A DNA stretch of 64,000 bases, taken from contig OX235270.1 in the NCBI GenBank assembly GCA_944472135.2, positions 73,293,168-73,357,167 on the forward strand, in the 5' to 3' direction. This document shows positions 29,219-41,200 of this stretch, one piece after another (within the stretch, counting starts at the first letter, position 1; every line of letters begins with the position of its first letter). The notes beneath the pieces are model-generated. The model saw nothing but the letters and a program-made list of their open reading frames with translations, made no database searches and had not been told where the DNA came from. Both the position numbers and the translations under genes were made by a program. This DNA is from Trichobilharzia regenti (taxonomy: Eukaryota > Platyhelminthes > Trematoda > Strigeidida > Schistosomatidae).

Positions 29219-32200
29219 GTAAGTGTAGTTCAATTTCCTATGAAACTGATTAGACGTCGACACATACGATGAAGTGCTAGCCAGTTCAGTAGACGATGAT
29301 TACACAGTATCTCCGAATACAACAGAAAGATATATTTATAATCCGAATCGTGGATTCAAACAAGACATACCGATATTCCCGGTGACAAATAACGAGCCTC
29401 TCAGTTTTACAGCAGAGGACTTCCCTGTTAATGAAGCTGGAAAAATCTTACCAGGTGAGTCAGTTTTTACCCATTTAAACCACTAATGTTGGTACTAAAG
29501 ATTCTCCCGGTGACGTATCTGGACGAATTTCATCGCAACAAACATTTGACTTCTCAAATCACAATAATGTGGAAAGTAAAAATCTGAAGAACAGTAAACA
29601 GACTGTCGATGACGTGTTTGGCCACAGTGATCTTTTCGATTCTAGTAAGTTGCAACTTTTTGTTTTCCTATTCCACCCTTAGATATTTTTAAACCTGCGA
29701 AATTGGCTGTGCAGAATGAGTTAATGAATAGTCTCATTTTTGATAATAAAAGCAAATCAGAGGAACTGGATTTTGACCTGCTTGATTTACTTACTTCCAA
29801 ATCTTCTACTAAATTACAACCGTTTCTCCAGGAGCCTGCAAAATGCAAACGTAATGATCACGACGCTGGCATGACTCCTGGCTACAAATCAAACTATAAT
29901 CATCTGTTGTCACAAACATCTAGTCTTTTTGCTACCAGTTCTAGTATTCTAAAGTCCTCTGACAATATGTTACATGGACTTCCAGTAGTAGAATCGAACA
30001 CAAATGAATCTTTTGCTGGATGCAAAACCCCTAGTTTTCTTGGTTTAGTAATGCCAACATATAGAGCAGACAAATCTAATGCGTTTGATGATATGTTATC
30101 GAAGTTTTCCTATGTACTGGTTCGAACACGTTCGACTATATATGACTGTCTCTTCCCAACAAACTCTGTTTCGGGGTTTGTTTTTGATATTCCAGAACCT
30201 AAAACTTTCAATCATCAGTCTTCAAAGTCAACAAATATGAAAGTCGATAAACCCTGCATCTCGAGTAAAACTGCACATGGTATGCTACACTGTGAAGTTC
30301 GTATTTTTGAGTGTCGATTGAGCCAGAAGTCAAACTTTTGTATAAGTGAACGAATGTTAGTAATGTCACTCAAGCGAACCATTCGTATGCAATAGTTTCT
30401 GCCAGCATATATGTGTAAATGACTGTCATATTTCCAGCCCTAATCAACCAATCGATAGGCGGGTTTCAATGTATTAACACTAAGAGGTGGTGATTATTTA
30501 TTATTGTTCCCTTGGGTTCCTAGTGGAACAAAAGGCTTCAACAAAAATTCTGTTCCGAAGTCAGTACTATACATCGTTTCTTGGGTGCGCACTATTGACT
30601 TTGAAGACAGGTATTGAAATAAATAAATATAGAATTAAGTGTATTACCTCAAGCCGCCAATTTGTGTGGTCTTTGGATGTTTCTGTCATTAATGTTCCCT
30701 CAAGGTTTCCTATTTTGAACTCATTCCCTATGATTTAAACCTTACTGATTGACTGGCTGGTTCCAACGTAGTGCTTTATGTCGATGTACAGCAGTTCGAG
30801 GTGCCACAATTTACGTAGCACAAAGTAAGAGTGGAGAGTAAAAGAGATTCAAAACAGAGGTCGAAAGAATAGTAACATGGAAAAACACCATAGTCTTATT
30901 GCATGTTTTAAATCACAAGGAGTGGATTTATCTGCAGTATCATCCAGGATGATTTTAAGCGAAATCACCGATTGTCTCTAGCCATTGGTTTTCACCATAC
31001 CTAGGACCCCAACCACTAAGGAAGTGTAAAACCCTGACATTCCTGGCCCTAAACTAACTGTTGTGGATTTCATGGACTGATGAGGCCATGTTTTGGCTTG
31101 ACTACCACTGCCTACTTTCCAACTTGATCCATCTTATGTCAACTAACATTGCCCGTCGAGGAAGGCGATGTCTAAGCATACGTAACACATGTGCTAACCA
31201 TCTCAATTGGTGTAACTTCACAGCCTCATCGATTGATTTTCCCTCCCTACTCACCTTATTGTACCACTTAACAGGACGCACACACCTATGATCAGAGACA
31301 GCTATCCGGGCTTTTTATGTCTTCCACTTTCAGTGCCCATGTCTCACTCACGGCCATAAAGGAGGATGGCGCGGACTGCAGGGCAGTACACACGCCCTTT
31401 GGTCGATAGTTAGCCGGATATCACGTCTACACCAGAGATCGCGTGAGTTGGCGGGTATATGTCGAACGAGCCTTCTGTATCCGTGCTGAGATTTCGTGAG
31501 TGATCAACCAAATAAGTGAAGTGGTCAATACGCTCTTTTTAGCCGTGTAATCACTTGCGAAAATAATCAAAAGTAGTCTAAGTTTTCCGTCTTTCTCTGA
31601 GACCCAGCTAAAATGGTGTGAGACAATACTGATGCAAGCTTGAATAATTTGCCTCTTGTAGTTCACCTGCACAACCGTGGTTCTAAATGGTAATTGAAAA
31701 TCTAGTTGTGATGCAATCATGACAAAAGTACCTGCTTTATTTACCGACTTACAAGGACTGTCTACATTACAGACAGATTACTGGTGTTTTGTTCAACGTA
31801 GTGTACCAAATGAATGAAGAATAAAGTAAGCAGTAGAATCTCACAGTGATTCAAAGCATATAATACATTTTCTTAAGTCATTAAAATGTGTTTGAATTAA
31901 GCCATTTTGAAAGGTTTAGGTTCCTCCCTTATTTCGTGAAACGTATTTTGTTTGCGAACTGGGTATTGTTGTGTGAATCTAATTTTATTTTACAAACAGG
32001 TCTGTTTTATTCCAAAGCATTCGATACTCTGTAATATTACCAATGGTAAACGTAGTTCAAGTTTTGATGCTCCATATTTGTCGTGTTCGCGTCGATGAAT
32101 TGAGTAATTTGCATTCGGAGGAGACTCTCGGGTACATAGTCTTACCGATTATTCCTAGATGACGTTGACTATATGTAAATCTATATACCGTCACTGATAA

Positions 32201-35200
32201 TATTGTATGCATAATTTCCCTGCAGGTTCTTGTGTTACACAAGTATGTCCAACAGATGAAGACAAATCATTGGATACGTTAAATTTATCACTATCACAGA
32301 AACTAGCAATTAGTCAATCTGACGGTCGTCCTAATGTTTTGCGCACTCCAGTTAGTAATGCTCCAGCAACTCCCAGTAAACCGATCGATCGTCATTCACT
32401 AGTAAGTGAATATGCAAAACTCCACAAAGGATCAGGAGATAAACAAATTATCAACCTTATAGTTATGGGTAAGTATATAAATATTTGTGTTGGGTAATAC
32501 TGTAGTTAATCTAGGTGACAATTGGTCACCGTTATCTTTGTGGAGTTCTGCATTTATTCAGAAGGTTGCAACAACCCTAATGGACTAATTGCCTACGAGA
32601 TCTTCGCATGAATGCACAAGGCTTATTCGGCGATTTCCAAAGTTTGTTGTTTTTAGTGAAAACCTAGTATTCAGTTACCCATCAGAGGATGTATGTATTG
32701 AGCTGCTGTTTCAAACATCCTACTCTGCGACTTTTTCTTTAAGCCAGACTGTTTCATGGAATTATTGTGGCTTCGTTTGACCGCTCATTTACAATGATTT
32801 TTTAGTGGATTTTCTCCAGTTAGTACTGGTTTCTGAAACGTATGTCTCATACAAATTCAAACATAAAGTAACCATCCCACTATTTGGGTAGTACTAAGTA
32901 GATGCTTCGCCTTTTAATGAGTTCCTTACATCTCAATGCAGCATTAATCGTATGTTATCAAGCAGTAGCTGTCGTCATATTCTAACAGTTTACTCACGAG
33001 TACGTGTATGAAAAAGCAAATATAAACTTTCCTGGATAGTTAGTTTGTTAATTGATGACGAACAACATGATCCACATTAACTTCTTCAATATGACAGTTT
33101 TTTGCATGTATAACTGAAGTTTCAGAACGGTCTTCGTTCAAAATCATCAAGCCAAAGTAGAGATTTTTCGGTCCCGATGTGTCGTTAGCTGATGAAATAA
33201 GCTGTTGACATAGTGAGCATTTAAAAGTCATCCACATAAACCTACAGATTATATTATTCATTTCGGCTTATTAATAATACAAGAGCATCGGTACAGTCAG
33301 GTACTAAGTGTCAGTAAGTTCAATAATTTATACAATCAGCTTCCTATGAACTCTAGCCCATAAGAATATGGTTACCTCCAAAGCCTCAGGATGGTCGGGG
33401 GTGGGTGCCTTGCGCTGCGGGTTGGCCACCCCTCCGCACACCTCTTGAAATGCTCCCATATGACCGGGCGTCTTACATAGCCTCTCCTGAGGAAGTCCTA
33501 CTCACTGCCTTCACGTGGCGGAGGTGTTTTTCACCAAAGTGAGAGGGCAAAAGCGGATGCCCGGCGCTCTTCACCGGGTTGACTGTCCATTGGATGACAG
33601 TCTAGGGGAGATGGCTAAACCCTGATTCCAAACCTCCAACGACTGGCGTATGAAGCTCACCGGGGCTCACCGGCAGACGTATGGACAAAGGGCTTATTGG
33701 ATGCCCTGGATGACTGGCCCCATTCAAAAAGGCGAATGAACCGGACTCCGGTCACCGGCTGCCAATGGATAGTGGACTCCCTACTCCACTCCTACTGCCT
33801 TGTAGGTCACACTTGGTTGTGTAAAGGCTAGAGCTGCACTCTCAAACAAAGGCCGAGCGATGCTGGGGACATCACTCGTACCCAATTCCCATGAAACTTC
33901 ATGGTTCATGAAGCCGGCTCATCCTCCCGTAGGAGATAGCCGAAGTAAAGTAAGTAATATGGTTACCAAAATCTGCAGCGTAACTGCTTAGGTCATTCGG
34001 TAAATAAATGTGCACACCTAACTGAATAGAGTCTGATTGGCAATGTCAAATGTCATTTCAAACACGGTGGTTCCGATAGTGGTATACATTCTGTTGATCT
34101 TACGAATGAAAATGGTTACCGTAGTCGACACCTTTTTGCTTTCAAACTGTTGAACGGTTATATGGAAGTTGACTTTTGAGTAAGTTTGCCTTGTTGAATC
34201 TCAAGGTTATTTCTAGCAGATTGATTACTGAGAGAGATGTTGGAGTTCGTAACCGGTACGATGAAAATGGATATTACTGAACTGACTAGTTGATAAAAGA
34301 GGGCGGAAATCGGGCACTCCAGAAGTCCACAGTTCGATTAAGCATTCATAAAAGATGAAAACAAGAATAAACTCGCACTATAACGGAAATATGTGAGTGA
34401 GAAGACGTGGTTTAATAATAGTTCAGTGAATCCTTGCAAATGGAAAATTGTACATAACTTCCACTCATTTTTCATGAATTTTCGATTTTTACCACTTTGC
34501 AACTATGTTCCTTTCATATAACAATCAAGTATTCTTAAAGCGTATTTATTTTGTCCACGTGGAATCTAATGTTTGACTTGTTGCAAAGAAGAGGCCAATC
34601 AGTACCAAAATGACAGATGTTAATGTTTGTGGTGAAATAATAAATAGAAGATCTATTCATCATCCCTCAAACCACAGGTCTATAAGTCTAACTGGATTCT
34701 GGTCAGAATAATTTCTGAAGTCGTCATTGTTTGCCTGGCAAACAACTGTTTGTTATCCAACGCACCGTGTGATTTTCCAAAAACACCTGTATACTCTCAG
34801 ATAAGTCTTCTGATGGCCAAGGAAAGCTAGTGCAACATGTGGCATGTATCAGGACAAATCGCCTCACTTACCATGTTATTCTAATGTATTCTCGAATAGT
34901 AAAGGTATAATCAATACACCGTCTTCCTGGTCTAAAGCCTATCTGATTCTCTCGTGTTTTTTTCTCCCAACCGCCATCTAGTCTACGCATAATAATTCAG
35001 CCTAGTACTTTCGATACCATATATGTGAAGTTAATGTCCTTGTGATTACTACAGGAAGACTTGTCTCCCTTCTTGTGTATCTGGATAGTCAATGACTTAC
35101 ACAAGCCCAACAGGAATTCCTCTGATTGTCAGATGCTGTCTGATGCCTTAGTTACTGGAGACAGTAGACTTTTTCCACCGTCCTTAAATACCTCTGGAGT

Positions 35201-38200
35201 CATTCTATCAGGTTCCGCTGCTTTGCCTCGTTTTAGATTAGAGACAGCTTCTGTAACCTCAGTTAGGGACGCAAGTATTGGGGGATGCTTTTGGATACCG
35301 GAGAAGTTGAGCGTGACTGTAGGCAGGTTAAATAGCTTCACAAAGTGTTTCTAACGTTCCAATTGTCTATCTTGAGAGCTAAGTATGATGCCATTTTTCT
35401 CGGAAATTGTTTCACTTATCATTCGCTTTCATCCACCTGTCCCCTTGATAAGTTTAAATACTTTTTTGGTGTTACCTATTGCCGATGCCTTTTCCATCAC
35501 ATAACAGGTCATGTGGATGCCGGAAAAAGCACGCTTATGGGAAATCTTCTCTATCTGCTAGGACATGTTTCTGGTAAACAGTTGGCTAAATATCAGTGGG
35601 ATGCACAAAAGATGGGGAAAGCATCATTCGCTTATGCATGGATTCTAGATCAAACTTCAGAGGAAAGAAGTCGTGGTGTCACAATGGATATCGCCCAAAC
35701 TTCCTTTGAAACGAAATCCAAACGGGTTAGTCCATCAGTAACATATACGCATGTCTTTTAAATATTCTTATTGTACGCGCGTAAATGTATAGACGCTTCT
35801 TAACCCGTGATTACTCAGTCCCCACGCATTGAGTCGAGGTGCATCAACAGTTGTTAACCCAATTCTTCTATTATTTAAACCATAGTGCCTTTTCATGGGC
35901 TGAACACATTTAAGCTTTTCGAACCCATCCCACAGGACTAGGTGACAATGAACGGTGTAGTTGCTGCAGTGAAATTCAAAGCACATGTCCAGACCACAGG
36001 AACAGGTGTCTCGAAATGACATTACGCCTTAAAAAAGATTTGTTTCCTATCCAAGGGCTTTCGGCTGATTTCCAGAATTATCCTTACTTCGTCGCAACTT
36101 AGGAGTTGATTCGTTATTGAGGGAGAATCGTTGGCTATGTGCTCGCGTGAAGTAGTCTTTCTAGACGAAGGTGATGCTAAAATATAGGGTCTTCTGAACA
36201 CCTCGAGCAGAAATGTGTCCTGCATTTGACTCAGCCATATCAAATGAAAGGTGATTGTGCATTACTGGTTTGCCTTGACTCCTAGTTTGAAAAATGCGTG
36301 AGAGTTGTTTGTGCGGGTTAACCAGTACAATATTTTGTGATCTTGCATCAGACCTAGTTGGCTGATCGCTGACGAAATTTCATCACAGGTAAAATAGGCT
36401 CGCTGTGCATGTGTCACATCTAGCGTAGATATGATATCTGGCCATCGACATCACAAACCATCGTCTCCCTCGTGGAGCAGTGTTAGCCAAAATAGGATTG
36501 AGTTTGAGAAGAGTTAGGCGTGGTTGAAGGGAAATCTGGCTTGAATCAATGAAGTCCCGGACTGTTGGTTTGGGCCAGATGAGAAGGTGCAGGCTACGGG
36601 GCTGCGATTCTCAAGACACAAGGAACCAATAGTTGAAGACTGCTGGTTATATGGCTTCAAATCATTCTCAGTGATGCGGATGCATTTATTATATATTATA
36701 TTATTGTATCCTTTAGTTCCTAGAGGAACATAGGGCTTCAGCTGCGCACCTCCATTGACTTCGGTTTTCTGACAACTTTTTCACCCTGCTCCAGGTCTGT
36801 CCACATGCTTTCATCTCCTCCTCGCATGACCTCCTCCAAGTCACCCTTGGACGACCAACTCGCCGCCTCCCTTTCGGGTTCCACTCGAGGGCTTGTCTAG
36901 TGATGTCACTTGATGGTTTCCTCAGCGTATGGCCAATCCATCTCCATTTCTTTCTGCCTATTTGTTTCACAATCGGTTCCTGATTGGTTCGCTCCCAGAG
37001 ATCCCTGTTGCTGATCTTTTCTGGTCATCTGATCTTGAGTATTGAGCGGAGACAGTTGTTAATGAAGGTTTGAAGTTTGTTTGAGATGCTCTTTATGACG
37101 CGCTGGTCAAGTTTCTGATCCGTATAGTAGCACTGACTTCACATTGGAGTTGAAAATCCGGATCTTATTTTTGATGCTGAGTGCTGTTGACCTCCACACA
37201 GATTTGAGAGTAATGAAAGCTTGTCTTGCTTTTCCGATTCTGACTTTGATGTCCTCGTCAGTTCCGCCTGTAGTTGAGACGATGCTTCCCAGGTAGGTGA
37301 AGGAGGTTGTTTCTTTCAGGTTCTTCCCATTTATGCTTATTGTTGTCTGTTGTTGTTGTTGCTGTTGATGTTGGCTAGGAATCTTCATTATCTCTGTTTT
37401 ATCTATGTTCACCTGAAGTCCTATCTTTGATGCTTCTTCTGCCAACTTGTTACTTTTCACTTGCATATCTTCCAGTTTATGGGAAATCAGACATATATCA
37501 TTGGCGAAATCCAGATCCTCCAAGTCTTTTGTGTCAGTCCATTTTATGCCTGTTCCCTCGTTGGTTGCCGTTGTCTGTCGCATTATCCAATCAATTGCAA
37601 TCAGGAAGATCATTGGTGATAGTAGACAGCCTTGCCTCACTCCCGTCCTCACTTCGAAGGCTTCCGTAAGTTTCCCGTTGTGGATTACTTGGCATGCAGC
37701 ATTGTCGTATAACTGTTGGATGAGGTGTATAATTGTCGATGGGACCCGTAGTAGCGAAGTAGTTTCCAAATGACCTCTCGATCGACGCTGTCGAAGGCCT
37801 TTTCAAAGTCGATGAAGTTGAGATAGAGAGGTGACTGCCATTCATGGATCTGCAATCAATAGTGCTCTCTGAGCTAACTGGTTTAGTTGCGGAGCTTTCG
37901 TAGTCCTTCTGGACAACATCTTCAGCGCAATTTTTAGCAGAAAGTGAAATGATTTAAATTTTTCATGAGTGACAGAATCACGTCCCATCTTTACATATGT
38001 ATTGATCATTTTCTATTGACTTGGATTTTAAACTTTGTGGTCACATGATTTACTTTTTATTAGTTGGTATATTTGGTCTGTATTAACGTGTTTGTTAATT
38101 GCATATTCGTTGAGTACCAGGCTTCTAGGAATTCCCTGACACTTAAAGTGTTTCCTCTGTATAAGATTTCGACATAGTCCCAATCGAACTGATGTCCGTA

Positions 38201-41200
38201 ATTATCTATATGCATTGATTGGAGACAGCTTACTGTCTGCATTAGCTGAGGTACTAGGAAGCGTCTGGGAATCAGAAGAAGTCCCATCGGGTTGGTGTAA
38301 GTCACTGATTATCCCCACATACAAGAAGGGAGACAAGTCTTCCTGTGATAATCACAGAGGGATTAGCTTGACTAATATCGTATCTAAAGTCTTAGGCTCA
38401 ATAATCATGCGTAGACTAAGTGGTGCTCGGGAGGCACAAACACGAGAGAGCCAGGCAGGCTTTAGACCAGGAAGAGGGTGTATTGATCATATCTTCACCC
38501 TCCGACAGATTCTAGAACATAGTCATTCCTACTGGCGTCCAACAGTCATTACATTTCTTGACCTAAAGGCAGCATTCGACTCTGTCGATCGAGAAGTTCT
38601 CTGGAGATGCTTGGCTGTAAAGGGAATTCCGAGAAAATATATTGCACTGATTAAGGCACTCTACTCGAACTCATGCAGCCAGGTAAGAGCTTACGGCGAG
38701 CTGTCATCTCAACTGGTGACGACTAGTGGTGTCCGTCAAGGATGCCCATTATCCCCTTTTCTATTCAACTTCATCATAGATGTGTTAATGGACTTAACCC
38801 TAAGTGACTTCAGCGACTCAGGGATTGTCTGTCTGTCTGTCTGGATTCAACATAGAACTTGGCACCGAAGTGCAGCTGTTCGAGTTGCCACGTTCCAAAT
38901 AGCACACAGAGGTAGACAAGAAGATGAATGAAGAGAATCAATACAGTCTGACAAGTATAAGAGTGAAACGGAATGGGTAATGGTAGAAAGGAATATGAAA
39001 GATTACAGAGACTGAATACATCTGCGCTGGCCATTGACAACGATTTTGAGCCATGTCACCTATTGTCTCCAGCCATTGATTCGTAGAGCCAGTCCCGAGG
39101 GCCCCAACCCGGGAGTCTGCATCTCCCTACCTGACTCAGTTTAACTGTCAAGGATTTCATGGATTGATGAGGCCATGGTTTTGTTTGGCCACCACTGGCT
39201 CTTTTCCAACCCGCATCTATTTCAGCTAGCAATGCCCGTCGGGGGAGGCGGTGGTTAGGCATGCGCAGCACGTGACCTAGCCATCTTAGTCTATGTAACT
39301 TTATAGCCTCGTCGATTGATTTTCCCTCTTTACCCAACACTCTACGCCTAACGTCAACATTACTTACCTTATTAAACTCAGGGATTGACTTGCTACCAGG
39401 GAATAATCTCGTTTACTTGGAATATGCAGACGATATAGTCCTTCTAGGCGAAGACGCTGACGAAATGCAGAGTCTTCTAAACACCTTGAGCCTAAATCTA
39501 CGAATGTTTGGCATGCGATTCGCTCCCACCAAATGCAAGATGATGTTACAGGACTGGACTACATCGATGCCTAGTTTAAAAATAGGAAGTGAAGTGGTAG
39601 AGGACGTTGACCGCTTCACTTATTTGGGAAGTACCATCAGCCAGTGCCAACGGGTTGATCTCTGACGAAATCTCAGCACGAATACAGGGGGCTCGTTTCG
39701 CATTTGCCAGTTTACGCCGACTCTGGCGTAGACGAGATGTTCGACTATCGACCAAAGGGCGGGTGTACTGCTCATCAGTCCGCTCCGTCCTCCTTTATGG
39801 TTGTGAGACCTGGCCACTGAGAGTGGAAGACATGAAAAGACTAGCTGTCTTTGATCATAGGTGCCTGTGCTCTATTTCCCGTGTAAAGTGGCATAATAAG
39901 GTGAGCAACATTGAAGTTAGGCGTAGAGTTCTAGGTAAACAGCGGAAATCAATCGACGAAGTCGTGAAGCTACAAAGACTGAGATGGTTAGGACATGTGT
40001 TACGTATGCCAAGCCATCGCCTCCCTCGATGAGCAATGTTAGCGGATATAGGGTCAGACTGGAAAAAAGCTAGCGGCGGTCAAACAAAAACTTGGCCTCA
40101 CCAGTCAATGAAATCCACAACAGTTGGTCTAAGCCACGTAGGAAGGTGTAGACTTCCTGACTGGTTGGGGTCATCGGGACGGTAAAAATCTATGGTTGGA
40201 AACAATTGGTGACATGGCTCAAAATCGTTCTCACTCACTGGCGCAGATGCATCCACTCCTTGTGACTTATGATTTCCAATGAAACTATATTGTTCTTCGT
40301 CATTACTATTCCTTTGTCTCACACCTCTGCTTACTGTCTCTATTATGCTTTTCTTGTACTTTCTTCTCTTGCTTCGCGTGCTACACGGAGTGTGGCGACT
40401 TGAACTGCTGCACACTGGTGCAAAGTTCTATGTCGAAAACAGACAGACAGACAGATATGCATTGATATGAAAGAATACATATTATGTCTTTTCACGGCTG
40501 ATTTGTGTTCCTGGATTCTGATTCGAGGGGAACGCTCACTTTGGCCGATGTGATGCCTGTTACAGTTCATACAATTTATTTTGTAAATTGTATTAATTTT
40601 ATCTCCTTTTTCTGTTGGATCTTTCGGTTTGCATAATATCGAATTAAGTGTTTCGACTGGCTTGTGGGCTGTATCTATATCAAACGGTTTCAATATTTTA
40701 GCTGTTACTTCAGAGATATTTTTTATGTATGGTAGGATGAATTTTTTTTGTATTTGACTATGGTTCCTTGTTGGTGTTGTGATTCGATTTTAAACACTTT
40801 TTGATGAAATTTTGTGGATAACCATTCTTCTTGAAGACCGTTTGTAAGTATTTTTCTTCCATTCTTTTCAACTCTGGTGTGTTACAGTGCGTTTGAATTC
40901 TTTTAAAGAATGTCTATACACAGTTTCTTTTGTGAGTAATTGGATTATTTCTAGTATAGTTGAGTATTTGATCTGTGTGCGTTGATTTTCTGTATACCTG
41001 TGTTTCTAAATTTCCTGTGTCGGTTCACCTGATAAAGACATCTAAAAATTGAATTTTGTTGTATAATTCTTCCCCTGTGAATTTGATGTCTTCAAATATG
41101 TTGTTTATTAACTTGGGTATATTCCGAATCATTTCTTTTAATTATTACAAATGTATCATCAACGTAACGTACCCAGATTTTCGGTTTAATTATTAGTAGA

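Noticed and set aside
33377..33955. Hammerhead-like CTGAGGA string inside the 579 bp element
   Set aside because: CTGAGGA occurs near 33,487 but there is no stem II hairpin followed by GAAA at a suitable distance, so no ribozyme call is justified.
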